Part shown: in pieces, positions 8,437 through 16,740 of the stretch
Position numbering within the stretch: the first letter of the stretch is position 1
How the letters are laid out: every line of letters starts with the position of its first letter
Assembly (NCBI GenBank): GCA_903907995.1
Contig: CAIVQH010000031.1
Coordinates: 205,277 to 269,276 of the forward strand
Length of the DNA stretch: 64,000 nucleotides
Reading direction: 5' to 3'
From: an uncultured Verrucomicrobiota bacterium
GTDB taxonomy: Bacteria > Verrucomicrobiota > Verrucomicrobiia > Limisphaerales > UBA9464
Position numbers and translations under genes: made by a program
The notes under the pieces: generated by a model
Databases searched by the model: none
What the model saw: only the letters and a program-made list of their open reading frames with translations
Told to the model about the DNA's origin: nothing

Positions 8437-8608
8437 CCCAGCGTGGGCGATCAGATCGCCCACGCTGGGTAACACATTGCGAATTTTGGCAATTCTGAGG
8501 GGTGTTGCATCACCCCCCAATCAATCGCTGCGACCGATACAACCGCGTTGCTGTTGAAATCATTTTGGGTACCGGGACCCAGGGTAGGTGCTGCGCACCA
8601 ACCCTGGG
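8437..8608. repeat. Two related strong hairpins in intergenic gap
   Basis: The first is a perfect 15-bp stem with a 3-base loop (8437-8451 with 8455-8469). The second has 14-bp arms with one mismatch (8578-8591 with 8595-8608). Both carry a CCCAG...CTGGG core, and both have the phrase GGATGGAATC nearby, in opposite relation to the stem, which suggests inverted copies of one element. They occupy the 410-base gap 8335-8744. Neither is followed by a T-tract. I see no gene in the gap. Confidence 0.8.
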
Positions 8609-8744
8609 CTGAAGGATGGAATCCTGATGGCCTTCCAATTCCAGATGGGGAACACCGGGGCGTCGGCGCAGAACGACATCCGCGCGCTCCGGTTCCCCGC
8701 CCTGAACCGCGTACCGTCAAATCCATGTTCTTCCGGGGCGAACC

Positions 8745-9776
8745 GTGGTTTTCTCCCGGGCCGTGAACTGCTTTGTCACCGGCGCCTCCGGCTTCATCGG
8801 GGCCAACCTCGTGCATGAACTCGTCGGGCGCGGCCACCGGGTGCGCGCGCTGCTGCGGCCCGGGGCAGATGTGCGCGGCCTCACCGGCGTGGCGTACGAG
8901 CGGGTCGGCGGCGACATCACCGACAAGTCGGACGAGCTCGCGCGGCTCATGGAGGGCTGCGACTGGTGCTTCCACGTGGCGGCCAGCTACGCGCTGTGGC
9001 TGGAGGATTACGAGCCGATGTTCCGCGCGAACGTCCTGGGTACGCAGAAGGTGATCCGCGCCGCGTTCAAGGCCGGCTGCGCCCGCATCGTGTACACGAG
9101 CACCGTCGGCTGCATCGGCCTGCCGCGCGAGGTGCGCGGCGACCGGCTGATCCCCACCGACGAAAAGGCGACGGTGTCGGAGGCGCAGATGACGAACCCC
9201 TACAAGCTCTCGAAGTGGCAGGCCGAGGTCGCCGCGCGCGAGCTCGCCCAGCAGGGCGCGCCCGTCGTGATCGTGAACCCGAGCGCGCCCATCGGGCCGC
9301 GTGACGTGAAGCCGACGCCCACGGGGCAGCTTGTCGTGGATTTTCTCAACCGCGCCATGCCCGCGTACCTCGATACCGGGCTGAACTTCGTGCACGTGCG
9401 CGACGTGGCGGTCGGGCACATCCTGGCGGCGGAAAAGGGCCGCCTGGGCGAGCGCTACATCCTCGGGAATGCCGAGGGCAACTGGACGATGCAGCACGCC
9501 CTGCAGGAGCTGGCGGCCCTCACCGGTGTGCCCGCACCGACGATGCGCGTGCCCTACCAGGTGGCGCTCGCCGCCGCGCACCTGAACGAGCTGCTCTCCC
9601 GCATCACACGGCGGCCGCCCAAGGCTCCGGTCGCGGGCGTGCGCATGGCGAAGCACAAGATGTGGTTCGACCCCGCGAAGGCGATCCGGGAACTCGGCCT
9701 GCCCCAGACCCCGCCGACCCAGGCGCTCACGGACGCGGTGGCGTGGTTCCGCGCGCATGGGTACGTGAAGCGCTGA
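8745..9776 (+). CDS. hpnA: HpnA-type NAD-dependent sugar epimerase
   Basis: This 343-residue protein is an extended short-chain dehydrogenase/reductase. TGASGFIG at 12-19 is the NAD-binding glycine motif, and YKLSK at 153-157 holds the catalytic Tyr and Lys. Stretches such as FHVAASYALW, NPSAPIGPRDVKPTPTG, MPAYLDTGLNFVHV, ERYILGN and GVRMAKHKM follow the hopanoid-associated sugar epimerase family (HpnA) closely. The likely role is modifying a nucleotide sugar for hopanoid side chains or a related glycolipid. It starts with GTG at 8745; an in-frame GTG at 8763 would give MNCFVTGASG, closer to the family's usual start. No squalene-hopene cyclase or other hpn gene is in the window. It converges with the small gene at 9788 with 11 bases between stops. 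Confidence 0.88.
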   Translation: MVFSRAVNCFVTGASGFIGANLVHELVGRGHRVRALLRPGADVRGLTGVAYERVGGDITDKSDELARLMEGCDWCFHVAASYALWLEDYEPMFRANVLGTQKVIRAAFKAGCARIVYTSTVGCIGLPREVRGDRLIPTDEKATVSEAQMTNPYKLSKWQAEVAARELAQQGAPVVIVNPSAPIGPRDVKPTPTGQLVVDFLNRAMPAYLDTGLNFVHVRDVAVGHILAAEKGRLGERYILGNAEGNWTMQHALQELAALTGVPAPTMRVPYQVALAAAHLNELLSRITRRPPKAPVAGVRMAKHKMWFDPAKAIRELGLPQTPPTQALTDAVAWFRAHGYVKR

Positions 9777-9787
9777 GGCTGCTCCCT

Positions 9788-10156
9788 TCAGTCAAAAGAG
9801 ACAGAAGTGACATACCACACGCCGTTCGAATTTGCCCACTCGACCATGTCGCCGATGGGAAAGCCGCGCTGTCCTTTGCCATGGGGCCAAAACGTGGCGG
9901 ATGAACCCAGGACCAAAATCGGTCCCGCAACGTTCGTGGTTTGCCAGGGGGCCTTCACCACGGCATCGAGGTAACTGGGGGAGATTCTGCCCACCACGAT
10001 GCCTTGGATGGCGTTGGTGTCACCCTTTTGCATGGCGGTGATCAGGAGCCCGTAGCGCTCCCGAATACGCTGGCCCTGCCGGTGGTTGTCCACCAGAAGT
10101 GCCATCACAATCACGGCCCCCAGCACCGCCACGATCAGCATCAGTTTCCGAGCCAT
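9788..10156 (-). CDS. Small membrane-anchored protein of unknown function
   Basis: The 122-residue protein is read from the ATG at 10154-10156 (MARKLMLIVAVLGAVIV); the frame extends upstream to 10228 without a convincing start. One N-terminal transmembrane helix or signal anchor is followed by about 95 soluble residues (NHRQGQRIRERYGLLITAMQKGD, SATFWPHGKGQ, WANSNGVWYVTSVSFD). The pattern of a helix, a variable region and a WxVxxVxFD end resembles small NTF2-like or DUF4878-type domains, but I cannot assign it. It lies on the same strand as the Kai operon but downstream of its last gene, 255 bases from that gene's stop. Confidence 0.55.
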   Translation of the reverse strand: MARKLMLIVAVLGAVIVMALLVDNHRQGQRIRERYGLLITAMQKGDTNAIQGIVVGRISPSYLDAVVKAPWQTTNVAGPILVLGSSATFWPHGKGQRGFPIGDMVEWANSNGVWYVTSVSFD

Positions 10157-10411
10157 GGCCAGTTTTCCAAAAGCCTTCCGCAGATCGTCAGCCACCCAGC
10201 AAGGGCGGACGGATGGCCAGTTCGGCATCCCTTGACGAAGCGGTTCTCCAGGTCACGGAACTGGGAGTCCGGCGGCGTGAAAATGTTCAACCCTCATGGT
10301 CGGACCTTGCGTAGCAGCCGAAGCTGGAAAGGCTTTCCAAACGGCAGGTGAAACTCCTGACCCGACAGAAAATCGCCGCCCTCTGCGCCTTTCGTCCCGC
10401 GAATCGCCCGA

Positions 10412-12160
10412 TCAAACCGGCGCCACCACCGGAACCGCGCCGGTCCGGTGGCGATTCAGCAACCATTCGTGGAGCCGTTCAAAATTGGCGGGTTTGCTCA
10501 TGAACTGGTCAAAGCCGGCCGCCTTGGCGTGCGCGTGATCGAGGTCGCTCGTGTAGCCGCTCAGGGCCACGAGGAAAACGTCGGCCAGGTGCGGCGTCGT
10601 CCGCAGCCGGCGGCCCACCTCGAATCCGTCCATGCCCGGCAGGCCGATGTCCAGCAGGACCACCTCGGGGATGAATTCCTTCGCCATGGCGAGGGCGTCG
10701 GGGCCGGTCAAAGCCACCCGGGTGTCATGGCCGCGGTGCCGCAACAGCATGGCGAGGCTCTGGGCGGAAAGACGGTGGTCTTCCACGATGAGTATCCGGT
10801 GCGCGGTCGGGCCGCCATGCTGAACCGGCGGCGTCACCGGCAGCGCCGGGGCTTCGCGGAGGATGGGCAGCCGGAGGATGAATTCGGCGCCCTTGCCGGC
10901 GCCGTCACTGCGCGCCTCGATGGTGCCACCATGAAGCTTCACCAGCCGTTGCACGAGGGCCAGGCCGATCCCGAGTCCGCCGTGGGCGCGGTCCAGCGCG
11001 CGGCTGCCCTGCACGAAGAGATCGAAAATGTGCGGCAGCAGCTCGGGCGTGATGCCGATCCCGTCGTCCCGCACGCGGATGGCCACCCTCGGCCGTTCGG
11101 CCCCGTCGCCCTCATCGGCCCGTTCGGCACTGAGCCAGATATGGCTGTGCTCGCCGCTGTATTTGCAGGCGTTGCCCAGCAGGTTGACCAGGACCTGTTC
11201 GAGCCGGGTCGCGTCGGCATGGAGAAAGACCGGCTCGGCCGGCAGCGAAAGCGTGAGCACCTGGTGGGGCCGGGTGAGGCTGTGACGCGCGAGATCCGCC
11301 GTCGCGGTCAGGAGGGGGGCGAGGGCCACCGGCTGGCGCCGCAACTCGATCTTTCCCTCGGTGATCCGCGCGACATCAAGCAGGTCATCGATGATCCGCG
11401 TCATGTTTCCGATCTGCCGGCGCAGGATGTCCTGGGCCTGCGCGCGCTCCTCGACGGTCGCATCCGCAGTCATCAGCATTTCCGCGGCGTTGTGCAGGGG
11501 CGCTAGCGGGTTGCGCAGCTCGTGGGCGAGCATGGCGAGAAACTCGTCCTTGTTGCGGTCGGCCCTGGCCAGCTCGTTGGCGCGCGCGCGCAGCGCGTCC
11601 TCGAGCCGCCGGCGCTCGGTGATGTCGCGGATGGTCGCCAGCATGCCGATGGGCGTGCCGGCCCCGTCATGCAGGCGGGTCATCGCGGACTCGACGTGGA
11701 TCTTTTCCCCGTTGCGTTTGCGATGGATGCATTCCCCCCGCCAGCGGCCCGTGTCCCGCAACGCCGCGACGGAGGCGGCCTCGTCGGCCGGTTTGGACCA
11801 CTGGCCCGTCCAGAGCTCCCCCAGGTTGCGGCCCAGCGCCTCGGAGGCGGTGACACCATACTGCCGTTCGGCGGCGAGGTTGAGGTAGGTGACATTCTGG
11901 TCATTATCCACCGCGACGACGGCGTCGCTGATCTGCGCCAGGATGTCGCCGCGGAACTGGTTGGAACCGGCCTCGGTGCCCTGCAGGGTGAAGATCTGGG
12001 CGCCGGACAGGCTGTCCACCACGAACGCATCCACCTCGCCGCTGCGGATGGCGCGCAGGGTTTCCTCGGCCTCTTCCAGTCGCGCGCGCAGCTCCGCGTT
12101 GGCCGCCAGGAGCTGCACCAGGGTGAAATCCCCGCCGGGGGTCTGACCGGGGCCGTTCAT
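10412..12160 (-). CDS. PAS hybrid histidine kinase with receiver domain, in kai operon
   Basis: This 582-residue cytoplasmic protein has no transmembrane segment. It has an N-terminal coiled coil (about 18-45), a PAS domain (about 70-185, ending in RDITERR) and a HisKA domain with H213 in LAHELRNP. The HATPase follows (N-box NLLGNACKYS near 330, G-boxes RDDGIGI and GGLGIGL), then a C-terminal receiver with D504 in VVLLDIGLPGMDG and a lysine in FMSKP. It autophosphorylates and passes phosphate to its own receiver; a further partner is not encoded nearby. Its start overlaps the stop of the second kaiB by 4 bases (12157-12160), so it is translationally coupled to the Kai proteins. In cyanobacteria SasA, a kinase with a KaiB-like domain, reads KaiC. 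This kinase lacks such a domain, so the separate KaiB proteins may provide it (inference). Confidence 0.92.
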   Translation of the reverse strand: MNGPGQTPGGDFTLVQLLAANAELRARLEEAEETLRAIRSGEVDAFVVDSLSGAQIFTLQGTEAGSNQFRGDILAQISDAVVAVDNDQNVTYLNLAAERQYGVTASEALGRNLGELWTGQWSKPADEAASVAALRDTGRWRGECIHRKRNGEKIHVESAMTRLHDGAGTPIGMLATIRDITERRRLEDALRARANELARADRNKDEFLAMLAHELRNPLAPLHNAAEMLMTADATVEERAQAQDILRRQIGNMTRIIDDLLDVARITEGKIELRRQPVALAPLLTATADLARHSLTRPHQVLTLSLPAEPVFLHADATRLEQVLVNLLGNACKYSGEHSHIWLSAERADEGDGAERPRVAIRVRDDGIGITPELLPHIFDLFVQGSRALDRAHGGLGIGLALVQRLVKLHGGTIEARSDGAGKGAEFILRLPILREAPALPVTPPVQHGGPTAHRILIVEDHRLSAQSLAMLLRHRGHDTRVALTGPDALAMAKEFIPEVVLLDIGLPGMDGFEVGRRLRTTPHLADVFLVALSGYTSDLDHAHAKAAGFDQFMSKPANFERLHEWLLNRHRTGAVPVVAPV

Positions 12161-12471
12161 GCGACCGGCTTGGGCGCCTGTTCCTTCCGCACATCCAGGC
12201 CCACGAGGATGCGTTCGGATTGGGACATGTCGCCGATGAAACGGCGCAGCGGCTCGGGCAGCAGTTTGATCAGGGTGGGCGCGGCCACGATCTGCTCGGC
12301 GATGGCGAGCCGGGGATTTCGGGACACGTCCACGATCTCGAGCTCATAGCGGCCCGCCAGGTTTTCCTCACAGATTTTGCGTATGTTCACGATGGCGCGG
12401 TTGGAGAGCGGGGAGTGGCCGGTGACAAAGAGGCGCAGGACGTAATGGTCGGGGTCGTTTTTTTTCATCAA
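12157..12471 (-). CDS. kaiB: KaiB protein, second copy, coupled to kinase
   Basis: The 104-residue protein matches KaiB along its length: YVLRLFVTGHSPLSNRAI, the segment YELEIVDVSRNPRLA, VAAPTLIKLLPEP, FIGDMSQSERILVGLDV. KaiB has a thioredoxin-like fold-switching structure and binds the CI ring of KaiC. The GLDV segment carrying residues important for fold switching in cyanobacterial KaiB is retained. It differs from the first copy at many positions (roughly half identical by eye), so the two are not recent duplicates. It starts directly after the stop of the first kaiB and overlaps the kinase gene by 4 bases. Confidence 0.93.
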   Translation of the reverse strand: MMKKNDPDHYVLRLFVTGHSPLSNRAIVNIRKICEENLAGRYELEIVDVSRNPRLAIAEQIVAAPTLIKLLPEPLRRFIGDMSQSERILVGLDVRKEQAPKPVA

Positions 12472-12780
12472 TCAGTCTTTCGTCGGCCGCACATCGAGGC
12501 CGACGAGCACCCGCTCCTCGTCCGAAAGGTCGCCAATTATTTTTTTGATCGGCTCCGGCAGACGCCGCACGAGCGTGGGCACGGCGAGAATCTGGTCACC
12601 GGCGGCAAGCTGCGGGGTCTGCATCAGGTCGATGACCTCGATGCGATACTGCCCGGCCAGGTGCGTCTCGCAGATCTGCTGCAGGTTCGCCAGCGCCGCG
12701 CGGGACTTGGCGGTCTGGCCGGCGACATAGAGCCGCAAATCAAACTTAGGCGCTTTGACGGAGCGGATGGCAGTGCTCAT
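12472..12780 (-). CDS. kaiB: KaiB protein, first copy
   Basis: The 102-residue protein contains all the KaiB landmarks: [47 protein letters not shown] and [18 protein letters not shown]. It is closer to the cyanobacterial clock KaiB than its neighbour, for instance in [16 protein letters not shown]. It begins 14 bases after the kaiC stop and ends immediately before the next kaiB start. Its expected partner is the KaiC encoded just upstream. No KaiA homologue is present, as is usual outside cyanobacteria. Confidence 0.94.
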   Translation of the reverse strand: MSTAIRSVKAPKFDLRLYVAGQTAKSRAALANLQQICETHLAGQYRIEVIDLMQTPQLAAGDQILAVPTLVRRLPEPIKKIIGDLSDEERVLVGLDVRPTKD

Positions 12781-12794
12781 AGCGTTGTGTGGTT

Positions 12795-14522
12795 TCAGGC
12801 CTGGTTCGATTTGGCGCCCCCGCGCAGGGCGGCCATGGTCCGGGCATTTTTCCGCGCGTTCCGATCCTGCAGCAGATCGTCCGCGATCATGAGCTCGAGT
12901 TCCGCCGCCTCGCCGTCGGCCTTTGCCCTGAGCATGGCGATCTGCGCCTCGATGGCCTTGAGCCGGACGGCCAGCCGCCGCTTCTTTCGCTCGTGATCCT
13001 GCCCGCGCAGTTCGCCGACGGCCTTTTCGCGCGCCTGCTGCAGGGTGCGCGCGCTGCCGGTGAGCACGCGATCGCCGTCGATGTAAACGTCCACAAGCTC
13101 AATCCCGGCATGGCTGACGACGAACTCGCGCACCTGGTTTGAGTGGGGCATGCCCCGGGACTTCAGCACGAAGAGGGTGCGGGTGCGCTCGCCGTTCCGC
13201 TCGTTGTTCCGCAGCAGCAGCCAGGTATCCATGAGCGAGGAAACGCCGACCTGCGAATCCTCCGGCGCCGTGGCCGCGCTGCCGCCCGTGGTCAGGCTGG
13301 TGAAGATCGCGGTGATCTGGTCCTTCTTCAGGTAGTCGATGAGGCGCATCAGCGTCGGCTTTACCTCCGCGTCATCGTGCTCCAGCGTGAGGTTGCTGAT
13401 CGGGTCCACCGCGACCACCGAGGGGCGGAAGGCGCGCACCATGTCATGCATGCGGACGAGATGCTGCTCCAGCCCCTGCAAGGTCGGCCGGGAGGCATGG
13501 ATCCTGAGCAGCCCCCGCTTCAGCCAGGGCTCGAAATGGATCCCGATGGACCGCATGTTGCGCACGATCTGGGCGGACGATTCCTCGTAGGCGAAGAGCA
13601 GCACCCGCTCCCCGCGCCGGCACGCCGCCTCGACGAATTTCGCGGCGAGGCTGCTCTTGCCCGTGCCCGGCGAACCGGAGACGAGGATGCTGCTGCCGCG
13701 GAAAACACCGCGCCCGCAGAGCATCTCGTCGAGTTGGGGGATGCCCGTGGATACGCGCTCGGCGGAGGCGCGGTGATCGAGCTGCAGAGACGTGATCGGC
13801 AGCACGGACACGCCGTGCTCGCCAATGAGGAAGGGATACTCGTTCGTGCCGTGGGCGGTGCCGCGATACTTCAGCACCCGCAGGCGCCGCGTCGAGATCT
13901 CCCCGACGACCCGGTGGTCCAGCACGATCACGCAATCCGCCACGTACTCCTCCAGCCCGTAGCGCGTCAGCGACGACTCGCCCTTTTCTCCGGTGATGAG
14001 CGCCGTGACGCCGCGGTCCTTCAGCCAGCGGAACAGGCGGCGCAGCTCGGCGCGAAGGATCGCGTGATTGGGCAGGCCGGAGAAGAGCGCCTCCAGCGTG
14101 TCGAGCACCACCCGTTTCGCCCCGATGGAATCAATCGCATGGCCGAGGCGGATGAACAGGCCCTCGAGGTCGTAATCGCCCGTCTCCTCAAACTCGCTGC
14201 GATCAATATGGACATGGTCGAGGACGATCTTCTTCTGCCGGGCCAGCCGGTCCAGGTCGAAGCCCAATGAACGCACGTTGGCCGTGAGCTCCGCGGCATT
14301 TTCCTCGAACATCACGAACACGCCCGGCTCGCCGAACTGGGTCGCCCCGTGCACGAGAAATTCCATCGCGAGCATCGTCTTCCCGCACCCGGCGCTCCCG
14401 CAGACGAGCGTGGGGCGGCCAACGGGCAGCCCACCGCCGGTGATTTCATCCAGGCCCTGGATTCCGGTGGGCGCCTTGGGAAGCGCGGCGGTTTTCCGAT
14501 TGGTGGCTCTTGGGGATATCAT
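12795..14522 (-). CDS. kaiC: KaiC double-domain ATPase/autokinase
   Basis: This 575-residue protein has tandem RecA-like domains. CI has the Walker A GSAGCGKT at 42-49 and catalytic glutamates E73-E74. CII has GSPGTGKS at 283-290 and E313-E314. Aligning with Synechococcus KaiC by eye, the phosphorylated Ser/Thr pair before the xxDT motif corresponds to S428-S429 in VSSLMDT, so both sites would be serine. This suggests an autokinase-competent CII. After about residue 495 comes a charged helical tail of roughly 80 residues ([19 protein letters not shown]...), longer than the cyanobacterial tail that KaiA binds. First gene of the kaiC-kaiB-kaiB-kinase operon; a promoter must lie in 14523-14949. 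Confidence 0.95.
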   Translation of the reverse strand: MISPRATNRKTAALPKAPTGIQGLDEITGGGLPVGRPTLVCGSAGCGKTMLAMEFLVHGATQFGEPGVFVMFEENAAELTANVRSLGFDLDRLARQKKIVLDHVHIDRSEFEETGDYDLEGLFIRLGHAIDSIGAKRVVLDTLEALFSGLPNHAILRAELRRLFRWLKDRGVTALITGEKGESSLTRYGLEEYVADCVIVLDHRVVGEISTRRLRVLKYRGTAHGTNEYPFLIGEHGVSVLPITSLQLDHRASAERVSTGIPQLDEMLCGRGVFRGSSILVSGSPGTGKSSLAAKFVEAACRRGERVLLFAYEESSAQIVRNMRSIGIHFEPWLKRGLLRIHASRPTLQGLEQHLVRMHDMVRAFRPSVVAVDPISNLTLEHDDAEVKPTLMRLIDYLKKDQITAIFTSLTTGGSAATAPEDSQVGVSSLMDTWLLLRNNERNGERTRTLFVLKSRGMPHSNQVREFVVSHAGIELVDVYIDGDRVLTGSARTLQQAREKAVGELRGQDHERKKRRLAVRLKAIEAQIAMLRAKADGEAAELELMIADDLLQDRNARKNARTMAALRGGAKSNQA

Positions 14523-14949
14523 AACGTCAGATAACAGACGGAAATTTGCAGCTCATTGCCTCCGGCCATCTGCAAGTTGCAAGCCATGCACGCGGCCATA
14601 CGGAGGGCACGAGTTTCCTCAACGGCGGTTCAAAGCAGGATTGCGGCGTCAGTTAGCGGTCCTGATTCTGCCCTGCCATTTCGTGCCCCGCTTCGCCACC
14701 ACCCAAAACAAGCGCTTAATCAACGGCCTCCAAATCGCCGCTGCTTCGCCCCAAATTTTTGGAAAATGCAAACGTGATGCATTTTGCAACAATCTCCACC
14801 GCTGCTCTGGTGGCGATTGGGATAACTCCATTCCTGGGGCCTCCTTTGCCGAAGATACCTTGGGGCGTTTCGAGCGGGTTGGCGAACTACCGCCCGCCGC
14901 GGCGCTTGACGCCGCTGCACGCAGCCCTTTACTTCAGCTACGTTCACAT
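14523..14949. other. Intergenic region between divergent kaiC and FmdB-like genes
   Basis: This 427-base gap should contain the promoters of the kai operon (leftwards) and of the zinc ribbon gene (rightwards). Only short open frames are present and none looks like a protein. Composition is less GC-rich around 14700-14800. No unambiguous -35/-10 pair, terminator or operator was recognised. Confidence 0.6.
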
Positions 14950-15279
14950 ATGCCAACTTACGCCTACAGCTGTGAGAAATGCGGTCACGAGTTCGAATGC
15001 ACGCAGTCCATGAAGGATGCGGCCCTCACCACCTGCCCCAAAGAGGTCTGCCCCAAGGCGCGCTGGGGCAAGGGCAAGGTGAAGCGGGGCGTCGGCGGTG
15101 GCGCGGGGCTGATTTTCAAGGGCAGCGGCTTCTACCTGACCGACTACCGCAGCGAGAGCTACAAGTCGGGTGCCAAAAAAGATTCCGGCTCGGCCAGCAC
15201 CAGTTCTTCCACTCCGGCCAAGACCGAGAGCAAGCCCGCTACACCGGCCGCGCCGGCGGCACCCGCCAAGAAGGACTGA
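14950..15279 (+). CDS. FmdB-like zinc ribbon protein
   Basis: The 109-residue protein starts MPTYAYSCEKCGHEFE, the signature of the FmdB/CxxC_CxxC_SSSS regulatory-protein family. Cysteine pairs at CEKC and CPKEVCPK form a zinc ribbon. The segment LIFKGSGFYLTDYR is also typical of the family. The last 40 residues are a Ser/Thr then Pro/Ala/Lys-rich tail (SGSASTSSSTPAKTESKPA...), often seen in this family and probably disordered. The role is uncertain; members are found in many genomes as small putative regulators. The start is the ATG at 14950. It precedes the secreted protein gene at 15305 by 25 bases, so the two may be co-transcribed. Confidence 0.9.
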   Translation: MPTYAYSCEKCGHEFECTQSMKDAALTTCPKEVCPKARWGKGKVKRGVGGGAGLIFKGSGFYLTDYRSESYKSGAKKDSGSASTSSSTPAKTESKPATPAAPAAPAKKD

Positions 15280-15304
15280 AGCTCTTCACTCCCTTCCCCC
15301 ACCC

Positions 15305-16654
15305 ATGAAACCCGCCCTGCTCCGCCCCACCCCGTCAGCGGCATGGCGTTGGAGGCTGGCCGTGGTGGTCGCCTTGGCCGCGAGCCTGCTGGCCCGGGCC
15401 ATTACCAGCCCCCTGCCGCCGCAGGCGGTCACGGCCACGAGCCGGAGCGGCCAGTTCATCGTCCACGGTCGCGATTCCGTGCCGCCGGCTTCCGGGGGCG
15501 CCCTCCGGCCTGTCGGCGACGATGAGCAGATCTCGCTGCGGCCCGAGGTCCTGATCGTCATGTGCGACCGGATTCGTGAACTGGTCCAGCAACGCCTCGG
15601 CGCGGATGACCATGGGGGATCTCGGATTCATCTGTACCTGCGCCGCCGCCACGCGGTGGAAGGCCGGCTCAACATCGTCCCGCAGACGATCCGCGAGGGC
15701 TGGCAATACCACCTGGAACTGCCGGACAACGTCGAGTGGCCCCGGCTGGTGCGGGCGCTGATCGAGGTGGTGCTGCTGGATCAGGTGAACCGGGGCAACA
15801 CCAGCGACCATTGCGTGCTGCCGCCGTTCTGGCTGACGGAGGGACTTACCGAGCTGCTGATGAATGAATTTGGCCGAGATCTCGTGCTGGAATCGCAAAC
15901 CACGCTGAACCGCAGCGCGCGCCGGCCCGATCCGCTCGCCCCCGTGCGCGCCGTGCTCGCGGGGCGCAACCCCCTTGACTTCTCCGACCTCGGCCTTGTG
16001 AGCCTCGAACAGCTCACCGACCCCGGCCGCTTCGCCTATTTCCGCGCCAGCGCCGCCCTGCTGGTGGCCGAGCTGCTGCAGGACCGCCCGGGCAAGGCCC
16101 TGGTGCGCGCCTTCCTCCAGCAGATGCCGCAGCACCTGAACTGGCAGACCGCGTTTCTCCGCGCCAGCAACGGGCGCTTCAGGACGCTGCTGGATGTGGA
16201 AAAGTGGTGGGCCGTGAGCGCGGCCAACGTGCTCAGCCGCGACCCCGGCCTGCTCTGGCCACGGGCGCAGGTGCTCGCCGAGCTGCGCCTGATCCTCACG
16301 GAAACCGCCGACGTGCGTTCCACGACCAACACCCCTTCAACCCGGCGGACCGTGGCCTTGTCCGAGGTGGTGCGCACCTGGGAATTCGAGGCGCAGCGCG
16401 ACGTGCTCCGGCGGAAGGCGAACCAGCTCCAGCTCCTGAGCATGCACACGCCGCGTGACGTCCTGCCGCTGGTGTCGGAATGCTACCGCACTCTCGACAG
16501 CTATCTGGACACGCGCAGCGGCGGCGGCCGAGACGGCGACGGGCGCATGGACTTCGCGCTGCGGGCCAAGCTGCTCGGCAAATCCACGGCGCAGAAGCTC
16601 GATGAGCTCGACCGCCAGGTGACGGCGAAGGCGGGTGAGCAGGTGAGTAAGTGA
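15305..16654 (+). CDS. Secreted protein with degenerate metallopeptidase-like domain
   Basis: The 449-residue protein starts at ATG 15305 (MKPALLRPTPSAAWRWR) with a signal anchor ending near residue 35. The central region resembles gluzincin peptidases: a strand-helix segment around residues 125-150 and then WLTEGLTELLM at about 177-187, which matches the second metal-binding WxxEGxAE motif. The expected HExxH helix reads RALIEVVLLD, without the two histidines, so zinc-dependent catalysis is unlikely. The C-terminal 200 residues are helical and charged. It probably forms an operon with the FmdB-like gene upstream. Its stop codon lies within an octamer repeat. I would describe it as a putative pseudo-peptidase. 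Confidence 0.7.
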   Translation: MKPALLRPTPSAAWRWRLAVVVALAASLLARAITSPLPPQAVTATSRSGQFIVHGRDSVPPASGGALRPVGDDEQISLRPEVLIVMCDRIRELVQQRLGADDHGGSRIHLYLRRRHAVEGRLNIVPQTIREGWQYHLELPDNVEWPRLVRALIEVVLLDQVNRGNTSDHCVLPPFWLTEGLTELLMNEFGRDLVLESQTTLNRSARRPDPLAPVRAVLAGRNPLDFSDLGLVSLEQLTDPGRFAYFRASAALLVAELLQDRPGKALVRAFLQQMPQHLNWQTAFLRASNGRFRTLLDVEKWWAVSAANVLSRDPGLLWPRAQVLAELRLILTETADVRSTTNTPSTRRTVALSEVVRTWEFEAQRDVLRRKANQLQLLSMHTPRDVLPLVSECYRTLDSYLDTRSGGGRDGDGRMDFALRAKLLGKSTAQKLDELDRQVTAKAGEQVSK

Positions 16655-16657
16655 GCA
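16634..16657. repeat. Octanucleotide repeat across a stop codon
   Basis: Three imperfect copies with a period of 8 (GGTGAGCA, GGTGAGTA, AGTGAGCA) span 16634-16657 and include the stop codon (16652-16654) of the preceding gene, so the last residues of the protein are encoded by the repeat. A similar period-8 run is at 28664-28695. Confidence 0.6.
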
Positions 16658-16740
16658 GCGGATCGCCCGGGCCGGCAGTGCGTCAGTTCGGATGCACGAA
16701 CCGACTTCCGGTGAGGAAGGCGCGCTGCGCCGTCCCCGAG

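Noticed and set aside
12157..12780. Single KaiB gene with a frameshift
   Set aside because: Both frames are complete KaiB proteins with their own start and stop, and their sequences differ throughout.
14649..14831. 60-residue minus-strand frame before kaiC
   Set aside because: No conserved features, and it lies in the probable promoter region of kaiC.
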